A stretch of DNA of 39,189 nucleotides from Spirochaetota bacterium (GTDB lineage Bacteria; Spirochaetota; Spirochaetia; Treponematales; Breznakiellaceae): positions 1 through 39,189 of the forward strand of contig JAEWSV010000338.1 of assembly GCA_023398155.1 (NCBI GenBank), in the 5' to 3' direction. Numbering within the stretch: the first letter of the stretch is position 1; the number at the start of each line of letters is the position of its first letter. Shown one piece after another: positions 22,782 through 30,150 of the stretch. A model generated the notes under the pieces. It was not told where the DNA came from. It ran no database searches and saw only the letters and a program-made list of their open reading frames with translations. The position numbers and the translations under genes were made by a program.

Positions 22782-22937
22782 ATTCTACCACGACCTATTC
22801 CCCTAGAAAGAAAAACCCCGCGCCGTAAGGCGCGGGGATCCAACAAAAACGCCCGCTACACCCCAGCTTTGAACGGGCAAGGTGTAACGAGCGAAAGGAT
22901 GGAAAGAGTATGCAGCAGAAATTGCGCGATGTCAGAC
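22782..22937. repeat. 156-bp direct repeat, copy 1 (promoter, terminator, leader)
   Basis: It aligns over its whole length with 23446-23601 (offset 664), with scattered differences. In order on the plus strand: minus-strand promoter core ATTCTACCACGACCT, the terminator stem, GGATCCAAC.AAAACGCCCG, a structured leader (22849-22894), CGAAAGGATGGAAAGAGT with the start codon at 22910, and the first codons QKLRDV of the plus gene. The two copies bracket genes at 22910-23149 and 23153-23410. Confidence 0.88.
22811..22837 (-). terminator. Intrinsic terminator, 9-bp GC stem
   Basis: CCCCGCGCC (22816-22824), loop GTAA, GGCGCGGGG (22829-22837). On the minus strand the stem is followed by TTTTTCTTTC. 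It ends minus-strand transcripts from the 23153-23410 gene, which would otherwise run antisense through 22910-23149 into cassette B. Confidence 0.85.
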
Positions 22938-23149
22938 AAGGAGGAATAGCCATGAACGAGGAAGCGCCATTTGACGAGCCTGTCGATGCCGCAATCCGGG
23001 CTGCGTATCTCAAGCCGAGCCCCATGAACGCCGTTGAAATCGCGTCGCTCGTCAAGAACATGTTCGGAATAGAGCTGGGCGTGGAACGCATCAAAGCGCG
23101 CTTGGCATCGTTACCCCCTCATCTCGTCGGGTATTACCAAGGGGCGTAG
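22910..23149 (+). CDS. Small early protein, 79 aa (or 65 aa from 22952)
   Basis: The ATG at 22910 lies in the repeated leader and gives QQKLRDVRQGG, the same beginning as the Ner-like protein at 23574. The ATG at 22952 has a far better Shine-Dalgarno (AAGGAGG, 8 bp), so the main product may be the 65-aa form. The body has a helical acidic pattern ending in MNAVEIASLVKNMFGIEL, GVERIKARLASLPPHLVGYY, reminiscent of a small HTH. It seems a foreign body fused in frame to a duplicated ner beginning. It ends 3 bp from the convergent gene at 23153. Confidence 0.6.
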   Translation: MQQKLRDVRQGGIAMNEEAPFDEPVDAAIRAAYLKPSPMNAVEIASLVKNMFGIELGVERIKARLASLPPHLVGYYQGA

Positions 23150-23152
23150 GGA

Positions 23153-23410
23153 TCATAATCCGGAAGAGAGTGTCTCCTTAAGGGAATCGAGGAGCTTGCG
23201 CTCTTTGAAGTATCCCTCCGGGCGAAGTTTCAACAAGAAAAGGGCGCGGATCAATGAGGCCATGCGCTCGGCGGAATTCACGCCTGCTGCGAAGTCAATG
23301 GATCGGTCGAGGTCGCCAAAGTCGGTATCCTCCGAAACGAATTCCTTCCGGGAAATCGCAAAGGACTTGATGGCGGCAGAGGCGATTAGCCGTGTCTCGT
23401 CATTCGTCAT
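23153..23410 (-). CDS. Hypothetical protein, minus-strand cassette D
   Basis: 85 aa, helical: ETRLIASAAIKSFAISRKEF, acidic middle SEDTDFGDLDRSIDF, AERMASLIRALFLLKLRPEG, ERKLLDSLKETL. GAGGAGGT sits 6 bp before the ATG, a strong site. It has its own extended -10 promoter (TGG-TAGAAT, 23451-23446) and the terminator at 22811-22837. Unknown function. It is the third independent minus-strand unit in the early region. Confidence 0.62.
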   Translation of the reverse strand: MTNDETRLIASAAIKSFAISRKEFVSEDTDFGDLDRSIDFAAGVNSAERMASLIRALFLLKLRPEGYFKERKLLDSLKETLSSGL

Positions 23411-23445
23411 TCAAAACCTCCTCTATATGGCTTGTTCAGCTCCAG

Positions 23446-23601
23446 ATTCTACCACGACCTAATCTTCCAGAAATCAAAAACCCCGCACCGTAGGGCGCGG
23501 GGATCCAACGAAAACGCCCGCGACACCAAAGCTTTGGACGGCGTGGTGTAACGGGCGAAAGGATGGAAAGAGTATGACTCAGAAATTGCGCGATGTCAAA
23601 C
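23446..23601. repeat. 156-bp direct repeat, copy 2, with structured leader of the ner-like gene
   Basis: Second copy of the element at 22782-22937. It carries the cassette D promoter (minus strand), a CCCCGC.CC / GG.GCGGGG hairpin (23481-23502), and a nested leader fold: CGCCCG (23515-23520) with CGGGCG (23552-23557), ACACC (23523-23527) with GGTGT (23545-23549), and an internal CCAAAGCTTTGG palindrome (23526-23537). The start codon of the next gene follows at 23574. Base changes in copy 1 keep the ACACC/GGTGT pairing. Confidence 0.85.
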
Positions 23602-23846
23602 GGGGGAGACCCTTCCCCAAGGACCCGGACCGCAAGGCCCGCGTCATGGCCGTTGTATGGGACCGAGGCTTGTCCGTTTCAGACCTGGCAAATTCTATGG
23701 ATGTCGACCAGAGCACTTTGTCAAAAGTAATCTGGGGTGTCCGTCGGTCGCCGGTGATGGAGACGCGGATCGCGGCTTACTTCGGGATGACGCGGGACGA
23801 GCTGTTCCCGCGGAAGCGGGCGGAAAGCCGGAGGGACGCGGCATGA
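23574..23846 (+). CDS. Ner-like HTH regulator
   Basis: 90 aa. DRKARVMAVVWDRGLSVSDL, ANSMDVDQSTLSKVIWGVRR and ETRIAAYFGMTRDELFPRKR form a helix-turn-helix of the Ner/Nlp type, including the closing lg..pxxLFP.R pattern. In Mu, Ner sits between repressor and transposase A and turns down both early and repressor transcription. The gene has this relative place here. Its beginning (QKLRDV) is shared with the protein at 22910, because the leader and first codons were duplicated. Overlaps the next gene by ATGA (23843-23846). Confidence 0.72.
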   Translation: MTQKLRDVKRGRPFPKDPDRKARVMAVVWDRGLSVSDLANSMDVDQSTLSKVIWGVRRSPVMETRIAAYFGMTRDELFPRKRAESRRDAA

Positions 23847-24217
23847 GCGCAATCGGCTACAGGGTCGACCGCGAGGCCGGCGTCCTTTGGATCACCCACC
23901 GCGGCAGGGGCGACGAGCTTTCGATGAACCTCCGTCACTACGGCATCGATCACGTTCCCGCATTGCGAAACGCCTCGGTAGGCATCACCTTCGATCCGGC
24001 CCTGACGGAAAAATCCTTCCTGGCATTCCGCGCCGCGGCGATCGCGGTTGTTGAAGCCCTGACCGCCCGCCGGGGCGTGGCTTATGGAGAGCAACGCGCT
24101 TTCGGGCTTGATCTTGCGGCCGTTCAGGCGCACCAAGTCAAGAACACCTCGGAACAGGGCCGCGACTTGGCTGAGTGGGTTCGATCCACGCGCGAGAAAG
24201 CGGGAGGCATAGCATGA
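23843..24217 (+). CDS. Early hypothetical protein, 124 aa
   Basis: Translationally coupled (ATGA) to the Ner-like gene and to the next gene. Alpha/beta: IGYRVDREAGVLWITHRGRG, SVGITFDPALTEKSF, a long helix FRAAAIAVVEALTARRGVAY, DLAEWVRSTREKAGG. No recognised family. Part of the early operon leading to the transposase. Confidence 0.65.
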   Translation: MSAIGYRVDREAGVLWITHRGRGDELSMNLRHYGIDHVPALRNASVGITFDPALTEKSFLAFRAAAIAVVEALTARRGVAYGEQRAFGLDLAAVQAHQVKNTSEQGRDLAEWVRSTREKAGGIA

Positions 24218-24534
24218 ACGAGCAGCCGAAACCGTGTCCCTTCTGCGGAAGGGATTCCGCCTTTTTGTACGGATGCGTCGGGGGCCACTTCGTCAAGTGT
24301 ATCTCCTGCAGCTCTAGGTCGGCCGTCTATCCGCTCAAGAGTGAAGCCATCGCCGCCTGGAATCGCCGAGCCGAGTCGATCGATTACGCGAACGCCGTCG
24401 TCGACAACATGGCTGGAGCAATCGAGCTTCTCACCGAATCCCGAGACGCGCTCGGGGTAGTGGTAGCGGATCTCAAAGCCAAGACCGACCGCCTTGAGGC
24501 CGAGCTTTCGAAGAAACACCGGAGGGACGAATGA
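24214..24534 (+). CDS. Lar-family restriction alleviation-like protein
   Basis: 106 aa from ATG 24214. The N-terminal half has PKPCPFCGRDSAFLYG, VKCISCSSRSAVYP and SEAIAAWNRRAES, which is the Lar family zinc-ribbon signature (PCPFCGG...C..C......AI.aWN.R). Lar of the Rac prophage eases EcoKI restriction. The C-terminal half is a coiled coil (LLTESRDALGVVVADLKAKT). It may protect incoming phage DNA. Coupled by four-base overlaps on both sides. Confidence 0.8.
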   Translation: MNEQPKPCPFCGRDSAFLYGCVGGHFVKCISCSSRSAVYPLKSEAIAAWNRRAESIDYANAVVDNMAGAIELLTESRDALGVVVADLKAKTDRLEAELSKKHRRDE

Positions 24535-24806
24535 GCGACACCACCACCATGACCTGCCGAAAGATAGACATTCCGCCCTGCCGGCCCGAGCCGACTTACG
24601 CGATACGCAGGGGGGTATTCGGATCCTTGTTCTACAGCAGGGGGCGGCGGTATTACGTCGAGATCCCGCGCCCCCTGTTCCCCGACGATCCGGCTGTATT
24701 CAGGCGGACGCAGTTTGACTCCTATCGCGATGCTGCCGCGTTCTTCAGCCACATCCAGAATCAGTTTCACCTGCTGGGGTCTATGGAGGCCTCCGTATGC
24801 GATTGA
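24531..24806 (+). CDS. Early hypothetical protein, 91 aa
   Basis: Basic, beta-rich protein: CRKIDIPPCRPEPTYAIRRG, FYSRGRRYYVEIPRPLFPDD, FDSYRDAAAFFSHIQNQFHL. It overlaps the previous gene (ATGA) and the transposase gene (10 bp). No family recognised. Position just before transposase A suggests a small early regulator or DNA-binding accessory. Confidence 0.6.
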   Translation: MSDTTTMTCRKIDIPPCRPEPTYAIRRGVFGSLFYSRGRRYYVEIPRPLFPDDPAVFRRTQFDSYRDAAAFFSHIQNQFHLLGSMEASVCD

Positions 24807-26707
24807 TCACCACCGCCGAAGTACAGAACGCCTTCCAGGTCACGAGCCGAAAGGAGGCGATCCGAAAGGCCAGACAGCTCGGGGCAGTCTTCTACGAGGG
24901 GAGCGGCGGCTTCATGTGGGACCTGGAAACGCTGCCCCAGGAGGTGCAGCTCGCGCTACTCGCCAACGAACGCGGGCAGGACGCCAACGCGCCGCTACCC
25001 GAGAGCTTCCTCATCGCCCCGGAGAAAAACCGGAAAAAGGCGCTCGCCATCGCCGCGCTCATCGCGACATGGAAGGACTACGAGACGTCGCTCGGCGGTC
25101 GCGTGGAAGACTTCGTCGACCTCTACAATAAATGGCAGATCGGGGCCGGTATCAGGCGCCTGCTGAATAAGTCGATTTCCGTTCCGACGTTCTACCGGTG
25201 GCTCGAAGCCTTCGATTCGGGCGGCATCGACGCGGTGACGCCGAAATGGGGCAACGCCAAATCCGGGGCGGGGAGCAAGGCGCTCTCGCTGCTGGAGCAG
25301 GACATCGCCAAGGCCTTCTACCTTCACCCCAACAAATGGAGCTCCGCGAAGGTCCATCGCGAGATGGAAAGGATCTACGGGACCAAAGCGAGCGCGCAGA
25401 CCGTGGCCCGGTACCTCGCCAGCATTCCCCCGCACATCGCGAGCTACTACCGCGACGGAGAAACCAAGTTCAAGGCCAAGCACCTGCAGTACATCGTGGG
25501 GAATCCCCTGCGGTACGAATCGATGGAGATGGTCGTATCGGACCACCACAACTGGGACTTCCTCGTCGAACGGAAGGGGAAGATATTCCGGCCGTGGATC
25601 ACCGTTTTCCAGGATCAACGATCGAGGAAAATCCTTTCCTGGTCGCACAGCCTGTATCCGTCCGGCCAATCCATCGCCGAGGCGCTGTACATGCTCCTGG
25701 TCCGGTACGGCGCTCCGAAGGTCCTGCATATCGACAACGGTAAGGACTACCGAGGGCAGTACCTCAACGGGAAGAAGGTTGAGGTGACCATCGAGAACAA
25801 TGGGATGAGCGAAGAGTCCCAGGTGGAGATCCAGGGCGTGCTCGCCGGGCTCGGGATCAGGGTGATCTTCGCCCTGCCGTACCACGGCCAGTCCAAGCCC
25901 ATCGAGCGGCATTTCGGCACGTTCGCCGGGGACTTCGCACGGGAGTTCAACACCTACGTGGGAAGCAACACGGTGGCTCGCCCCGAAGAGAGCCGGTTCT
26001 ATTACCGGAAGATCGGAAAGCGCGAGAAGAAGGAAGTAGGCGTCACCTACGACGCCTACTTGTCCGCCTGGGAGGCGTACGTCGAGCAGTGGAACGCGAC
26101 CTGGCGCCACTCCGGCGTCGGCATGGAAGGGCGTACCCCCAACGAAGTGTTCTACGAGAACTGGCGGACCAAGCGGTCGGTTTCACCGGAGTACCTGGAG
26201 ATCGCCTTCGCCAAGACGGACACGCGCGTCGTGCAGAGGGACGGCGTCGAGCTGGACCACAACCGGTACTGGGGGCCGGAGCTCCGGCGCTACGTCGGGA
26301 CGACGGTCCTCGTGAAGCGGACCTTCGCGGAACAACATCGCGCGATCGTGTTCGATCTCGATGGCCGTTTCTTGACCTACGCGGAGGCGGACTACTTCGC
26401 CGAAACGGGAGACCTTGCCGCGGACAACGAACGGGTGAACGAAGCTCGGAAATTGTCCCTGGAAGACATCAAGGAGTACGCCAAGGGTATCCCGGAGCTT
26501 GAAGAGGGCAAGCGGGGCGCCATCGACTTCGCCCAGGCCAACCGCGGCATGTACGCCGAACCTCCCGAGCCGGAGAATCTCAGGATCGAACAGGTGGTGA
26601 ACGGAAGCTTCGAGCTCCCTCCGCCCGCGGAACGGCCGCCCTTGTCGGTCGTGAAACCCGAGACCAGGCGCAAGCTTCGGTCATCCCTCGATGAATCAGT
26701 GGAGTGA
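24797..26707 (+). CDS. MuA-like DDE transposase
   Basis: 636 aa, close to MuA length (663). It performs integration and replicative transposition. Order: N-terminal Mu DNA-binding winged helix (LITTAEVQNAFQVTSRKEAI), HTH domain around 85-215 (FVDLYNKWQIGAGIRRLLNK, VPTFYRWLEAF), RNase-H-like catalytic core with D249 (VVSDHHNWDF), D313 (LHIDNGKDY) and E370 (KPIERHFGTF), then a beta barrel (LVKRTFAEQHRAIVFDLDGR) and a C-terminal tail for MuB binding. All three acidic residues are present, so the enzyme should be active. MuB follows 3 bp later. Confidence 0.96.
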   Translation: MRLITTAEVQNAFQVTSRKEAIRKARQLGAVFYEGSGGFMWDLETLPQEVQLALLANERGQDANAPLPESFLIAPEKNRKKALAIAALIATWKDYETSLGGRVEDFVDLYNKWQIGAGIRRLLNKSISVPTFYRWLEAFDSGGIDAVTPKWGNAKSGAGSKALSLLEQDIAKAFYLHPNKWSSAKVHREMERIYGTKASAQTVARYLASIPPHIASYYRDGETKFKAKHLQYIVGNPLRYESMEMVVSDHHNWDFLVERKGKIFRPWITVFQDQRSRKILSWSHSLYPSGQSIAEALYMLLVRYGAPKVLHIDNGKDYRGQYLNGKKVEVTIENNGMSEESQVEIQGVLAGLGIRVIFALPYHGQSKPIERHFGTFAGDFAREFNTYVGSNTVARPEESRFYYRKIGKREKKEVGVTYDAYLSAWEAYVEQWNATWRHSGVGMEGRTPNEVFYENWRTKRSVSPEYLEIAFAKTDTRVVQRDGVELDHNRYWGPELRRYVGTTVLVKRTFAEQHRAIVFDLDGRFLTYAEADYFAETGDLAADNERVNEARKLSLEDIKEYAKGIPELEEGKRGAIDFAQANRGMYAEPPEPENLRIEQVVNGSFELPPPAERPPLSVVKPETRRKLRSSLDESVE

Positions 26708-26710
26708 TCT

Positions 26711-27646
26711 ATGTCGGATATTCAGACGATCGTGAATTTGAAAGACGAGTTTCGGGCCTTCCTCGCGGAAACCGGTCAGTCGCAGCGACAGGCGTCCATC
26801 AATATGGGCAAGGCCGCAAGCGCCATCAGCGAATGGCTCAACGACAAATACCCCGGAACCGTCGCGGAGCTCGAAGATGCAGTCCGGCGCTACCTCAAGC
26901 GAGAGCGGAACCGGCGCATCCTCAAGAAACCGGGCATCGTGAAGACGGAGAACTACGGCAGGATCTGGAACGTCATCGCCATCGCCCACGAGAGCAAGTT
27001 CATCGGGCTGATCACCGGAGATGCCGGAACGGGGAAGACGGTATCCGCCGAATCCTACAACACGGACAATCCCGCGACGAGCATCTACGTGCTGGTCAAC
27101 GGGCTGACCACGAAGAAGATCATCCTGCAGCAGCTCGCCGAAGCGCTCAAGATCGACATGAGCGGGACGGACAACGATCTTGCCCATCGGGTGTCCATGG
27201 CTCTTATCGATGGCGACTACGTCGTGATCATCGACCAGGCCGACTATCTCAAAGGGCCGATCCTGGAAATGCTCCGGCACGTGGTCATGGACAAAGGGCA
27301 CTCGGGGCTCGTGCTCATCGGGCTTTCTCGGCTCCTGTACCAGTTGGACAACATCCGCGACGACCATGAACAGATCACGAGCCGCATCGGCATCTTCTAC
27401 CAGACCCAGGCCATGAAGGATTCGGACGCGGCGAAGATCATGAAAACCCTTTGGCCGAATATCGGGAACGACGTCGCGAAGGACGCGGCGAAGTTCGCGG
27501 GCGGGAGCTATAGGGTCCTCACGAATCTCATCGAGAACATCCAGCGCACCTTGATCGTCAACAAGCTCGATCTCCCCGACTCGGAGGTCGTTGCCGTGGC
27601 GATCCAGGAAATGTTCAAGAGGGCCGGCAGGAAGGCAAAGGGGTAA
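26711..27646 (+). CDS. MuB-like ATPase, target-DNA activator
   Basis: 311 aa (MuB 312). N-terminal HTH (ETGQSQRQASINMGKAASAI, residues 20-39) as in MuB, then an AAA+ core with Walker A GDAGTGKT (103-110) and Walker B VVIIDQAD (171-178). It forms filaments on target DNA, stimulates the transposase and gives target immunity. The gene follows transposase A directly, with GGAG before the ATG. The order A-B is that of all Mu-like phages. Confidence 0.94.
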   Translation: MSDIQTIVNLKDEFRAFLAETGQSQRQASINMGKAASAISEWLNDKYPGTVAELEDAVRRYLKRERNRRILKKPGIVKTENYGRIWNVIAIAHESKFIGLITGDAGTGKTVSAESYNTDNPATSIYVLVNGLTTKKIILQQLAEALKIDMSGTDNDLAHRVSMALIDGDYVVIIDQADYLKGPILEMLRHVVMDKGHSGLVLIGLSRLLYQLDNIRDDHEQITSRIGIFYQTQAMKDSDAAKIMKTLWPNIGNDVAKDAAKFAGGSYRVLTNLIENIQRTLIVNKLDLPDSEVVAVAIQEMFKRAGRKAKG

Positions 27647-27649
27647 GCC

Positions 27650-28339
27650 GTGGGAGACGTTTCCATCAGCAAGATTCAACGCATCAAGGAGCTGTACCAA
27701 GAGCTCGCCGAACAGTTCAGCGCCAGTGTGTTCAAGGTCATCGAGCTGGGCGACGAACTGCTTGAGGTCAAGGACTCCCTGGACCACGGGCAGCTCAAGC
27801 CCTGGATCGAGGAGAATTTCCCGTTCTCGTATCGAACGGCTGTCCGCTACATGAATACGGCGCTCAACAAGAAGGACATCCTCAAACAGCTCAAGGGCAA
27901 GAAGACGCTTCTCCTTACCGACGCCTACGGTTCTGGTGTTGTGAAGGCGGCGTCTCCCAAAAAAGAAAGCGCGCCCGCCGGCGCGGCGCGGCGCGGCATC
28001 CCGAAGGAGCTCGGGGCCACCGCGCAAGCTCTCTGGGACCGCAAGCCGAGTGTCCCTCTTGAGCGATTCCGCGTGTGCGCCCGAGGCGGAACGGTCCTCA
28101 TGAAGACCCCGGACATGCGCAATCCGATCATGGTCTGTTCCGTCACGGCCGAGCCGATCCGCGGATGCGAAGAGGCATACGAGCAGCTGAATGAGGGTCT
28201 GCAGGTACTGTTCGAACAGTATTACGCGACGATCGAAGCTTTCGAACGCGGGCCCTCTCCTGTCGCGGCGCCGGCCCGGCGCGGACGACTCCGCAACGTC
28301 ACCGAGACGGAGCTGGATTCCGATGAGGAAACGGAATGA
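27650..28339 (+). CDS. DUF3102-like phage protein
   Basis: 229 aa from GTG 27650. Residues 8-85 have the DUF3102 pattern (FKVIELGDELLEVKDSLDHG, WIEENFPFSYRTAVRYMN), found in phage and plasmid proteins with a helix-turn-helix-like end. The remaining part is unrelated to anything I recognise and ends in an acidic tail (ETELDSDEETE). Probable DNA-binding early protein in the replication operon. Overlaps the next gene by ATGA. Confidence 0.68.
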   Translation: MGDVSISKIQRIKELYQELAEQFSASVFKVIELGDELLEVKDSLDHGQLKPWIEENFPFSYRTAVRYMNTALNKKDILKQLKGKKTLLLTDAYGSGVVKAASPKKESAPAGAARRGIPKELGATAQALWDRKPSVPLERFRVCARGGTVLMKTPDMRNPIMVCSVTAEPIRGCEEAYEQLNEGLQVLFEQYYATIEAFERGPSPVAAPARRGRLRNVTETELDSDEETE

Positions 28340-28524
28340 AGTCCTTCAGCACCCTTAGGCTCGACTATGACTGCGCCGAATGCGCGGCGCTGACGGAAGT
28401 CGAGGTAACCATGCCCGACTTTGGGGAAACGGTGACCACGCGTTTTTCCTGCCGGGAATGCGGGCAGGAGAACGTGATCACCGTCAACCTCGAACCGGAC
28501 GAGCGAGGCAAAGGGAAGCAATGA
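28336..28524 (+). CDS. Small zinc-ribbon protein
   Basis: 62 aa with two CxxC pairs: YDCAECAAL (residues 11-19) and FSCRECGQENVITV. The spacing is that of a zinc ribbon. Starts in ATGA overlap with the gene before and ends in ATGA overlap with the gene after. Possibly nucleic-acid binding; it does not have the Com spacing of Mu. Confidence 0.65.
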   Translation: MKSFSTLRLDYDCAECAALTEVEVTMPDFGETVTTRFSCRECGQENVITVNLEPDERGKGKQ

Positions 28525-28718
28525 CCGAAAAGGAAAAGGACCTCCGAGACCTGGTCGACAAGGCCATCGCGCTCGTGGACGCCGGGATATTTTCCCGGCA
28601 GGAGAAGCACGAAATACTTCGCGAGGTCCGGGGCTCGCTCATCGCGATGAGCAGAGTCCTTGGAACCGAGAAGCCCGATACCACCCCGCCGCCATCGAGC
28701 GGCAATCCCGCAGCCTAA
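28521..28718 (+). CDS. Small early protein, 65 aa
   Basis: Coupled (ATGA, 28521-28524). Helical: TEKEKDLRDLVDKAIALVDA, SRQEKHEILREVRGSLIAMS, with a Pro-rich end. No family recognised; position between MuB and Gam. Confidence 0.55.
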   Translation: MTEKEKDLRDLVDKAIALVDAGIFSRQEKHEILREVRGSLIAMSRVLGTEKPDTTPPPSSGNPAA

Positions 28719-28729
28719 AGGAGCAGAGC

Positions 28730-29242
28730 ATGGCGCGAACGAAAAGCAACGCGGCGACGATCAAGAGCCTGGAAGAGGCCGATGCGATCCTCAAGGAGAT
28801 GTGCGAAATCGAGGCGGACATCGAATACATCGACAACACCGCAAACGAAAAGATCGCGAAGATCAAGGAAAAGGCGGCCGCGGACGGAAAGGCGCTGCGC
28901 GACCGTTACAAAAGCTGCCACGAGACGCTCAAGTCTTACGCGGCGTACTTCCGGGGCGAGCTGTTCAAGGACCGCAAGTCCCTCGATCGGCCCTTCGGGA
29001 CCCTCGGATTCCGAAAGGCTCCTGACGCGATCTCTTGCACTCAGCAAACGGCCGAGCTTCTCAAGAAGATCGGCCTCGACCAATACGTACGCGTTCGGAT
29101 CGAGCCGGACAAGGAGGCCATGCTGGGTCTGACGGACGACACGCTTTCCAAGGTCGAGGCCGTTCGGAAGAGCCGCGAAGACTTCTATGTCGAGACGAAG
29201 CGGGATCTCGTGAACCAAGAACTGTCCAAGAGGTCGGCGTAG
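28730..29242 (+). CDS. gam: Mu Gam-like host-nuclease inhibitor
   Basis: 170 aa, as Mu Gam (174). Pattern: SLEEADAILKEMCEIEADIE, long coiled coil NEKIAKIKEKAAADGKALRD, SLDRPFGTLGFRKAPDAI, AELLKKIGLDQYVRVR, and KPNKEA-like EPDKEAML. Gam is a Ku-like protein that binds DNA ends and protects phage DNA from exonucleases. AAAGGAG stands before the ATG. A terminator follows at 29249-29283, so this gene ends the first early transcript. Confidence 0.9.
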   Translation: MARTKSNAATIKSLEEADAILKEMCEIEADIEYIDNTANEKIAKIKEKAAADGKALRDRYKSCHETLKSYAAYFRGELFKDRKSLDRPFGTLGFRKAPDAISCTQQTAELLKKIGLDQYVRVRIEPDKEAMLGLTDDTLSKVEAVRKSREDFYVETKRDLVNQELSKRSA

Positions 29243-29248
29243 CGGGGC

Positions 29249-29283
29249 GGCGAGACCGCCCTGGACGTCCGGTCTCGCCTTTT
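29249..29283 (+). terminator. Intrinsic terminator after gam
   Basis: GGCGAGACC (29249-29257), 13-nt loop, GGTCTCGCC (29271-29279), then TTTT. A perfect 9-bp stem. It separates the transposition operon from the next group starting at 29306. Confidence 0.85.
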
Positions 29284-29305
29284 AACTACACGGAGGAGGA
29301 ATAGC

Positions 29306-29773
29306 GTGAATACGGACTGGATAAGGATAATCCATGTGGCGCGGAAAAAGACGGGCATCGACGAGGACGCGTATCGCGGGATCCTCGCCGGAGCGGGAGC
29401 TGGAAGTTCCAAAGATATTGCAACCGCGGATCAGTTCAATCTCGTCATGGACGCCTTCAAGCTACTTGGATTCCAATACAGCCATCACGCGAACGACTCC
29501 TCCGAGAACAAGCAGCGAGCCACGGAAAGCAGGAATCCCGACTACATCACCTTTAGGCAGGAATATTACATCCGCGGTCTGCAGAGATTGGCCATGAGAG
29601 CGAAGGACGAAAAATCGCTACGGGCCATCATTCATCGGATCGGAAAAGTCGATGACATCGCGTTCCTGAAGAAGAACAAGGCATCCGCCGTAATCCTGGC
29701 CTTGCGCGACATCTGCTGGAAGGCGGGGATCAACCCAGACCACAAGGACGCAAGGAGGCCCTCATGTTCCTGA
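29306..29773 (+). CDS. gemA: GemA/gp16-like regulatory protein (DUF1018)
   Basis: 155 aa from GTG 29306 with GGAGGAGGAATAGC upstream. Pattern of the Mu GemA/gp16 family: IRIIHVARKKTGIDEDAYRG, LAGAGAGSSKDIATADQFNL, QEYYIRGLQRLAMRAKDEKS, and a long C-terminal helix with SAVILALRDICWKAG. In Mu this gene follows gam and affects host gene expression and DNA supercoiling. Overlaps the next gene by 10 bp. Confidence 0.85.
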   Translation: MNTDWIRIIHVARKKTGIDEDAYRGILAGAGAGSSKDIATADQFNLVMDAFKLLGFQYSHHANDSSENKQRATESRNPDYITFRQEYYIRGLQRLAMRAKDEKSLRAIIHRIGKVDDIAFLKKNKASAVILALRDICWKAGINPDHKDARRPSCS

Positions 29774-30150
29774 CGGTCAGAGCGACGGCGAGAACCCTTG
29801 GACTTACGGATTACCAGGTCCATTACCTTCTCGCGATGGGCCGAATCGAGGCCGTAAAGGTCAGGGTGGTCTGGCGTGTATTTTCTCAGGCGGTGAACAC
29901 ATATGCTGAGTCCAGAACTCAAGAAGGAGCTGGAATCGCTCCCGGCGATCATGTCGGTTTCGGAAGTAGCGAATGCCTTAGCCCTTGCCCCGATATCGGT
30001 ATACCGGATGATCTACGACCATCAGCTACCGGCCTACAAGGACGAAAGCGGCGAGTGGAACATAAACAGAGTCGATCTAATCCGTATGTGCAGCCGGGGC
30101 TCGAATCTATGAAACAGCTCGAGCTGTTCGATTTAGGAGCCTGCGCATGA
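29764..30150 (+). CDS. HTH (excisionase/MerR-type) protein with run-on tail
   Basis: Strong Shine-Dalgarno AGGAGG 6 bp before ATG 29764. The first 50 residues form a small winged-helix of the excisionase type (LTVRATARTLGLTDYQVHYL, VVWRVFSQAVNTYAES). After that the frame stays open, but its sequence is unlike a protein (Gly/Ser/Pro/Arg mix) because the region also encodes the next HTH gene in another frame. The last 13 codons, from ATG 30109 (MKQLELFDLGACA), also start in ATGA overlap with that gene. Either the tail is a read-through after loss of a stop, or the region is dual-coding. Confidence 0.6.
   Translation: MFLTVRATARTLGLTDYQVHYLLAMGRIEAVKVRVVWRVFSQAVNTYAESRTQEGAGIAPGDHVGFGSSECLSPCPDIGIPDDLRPSATGLQGRKRRVEHKQSRSNPYVQPGLESMKQLELFDLGACA
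29903..30112 (+). CDS. Excisionase-type HTH protein, 69 aa
   Basis: LPAIMSVSEVANALALAPIS, VYRMIYDHQLPAYKDE and WNINRVDLIRMC form a complete HTH_17/excisionase-like winged helix. It lies in the +1 frame relative to the gene at 29764 and is wholly contained in it. The domain is so regular that this frame is surely coding. No strong Shine-Dalgarno; translation may be coupled to the overlapping gene. Mu has Mor/C activators around this place, and these two small HTH proteins could be the middle/late regulators here. Confidence 0.7.
   Translation: MLSPELKKELESLPAIMSVSEVANALALAPISVYRMIYDHQLPAYKDESGEWNINRVDLIRMCSRGSNL

Noticed and set aside
24995..28027. Long minus-strand frames opposite transposase A and B
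   Set aside because: Shadows of genes with clear catalytic motifs; no starts with ribosome-binding sites.
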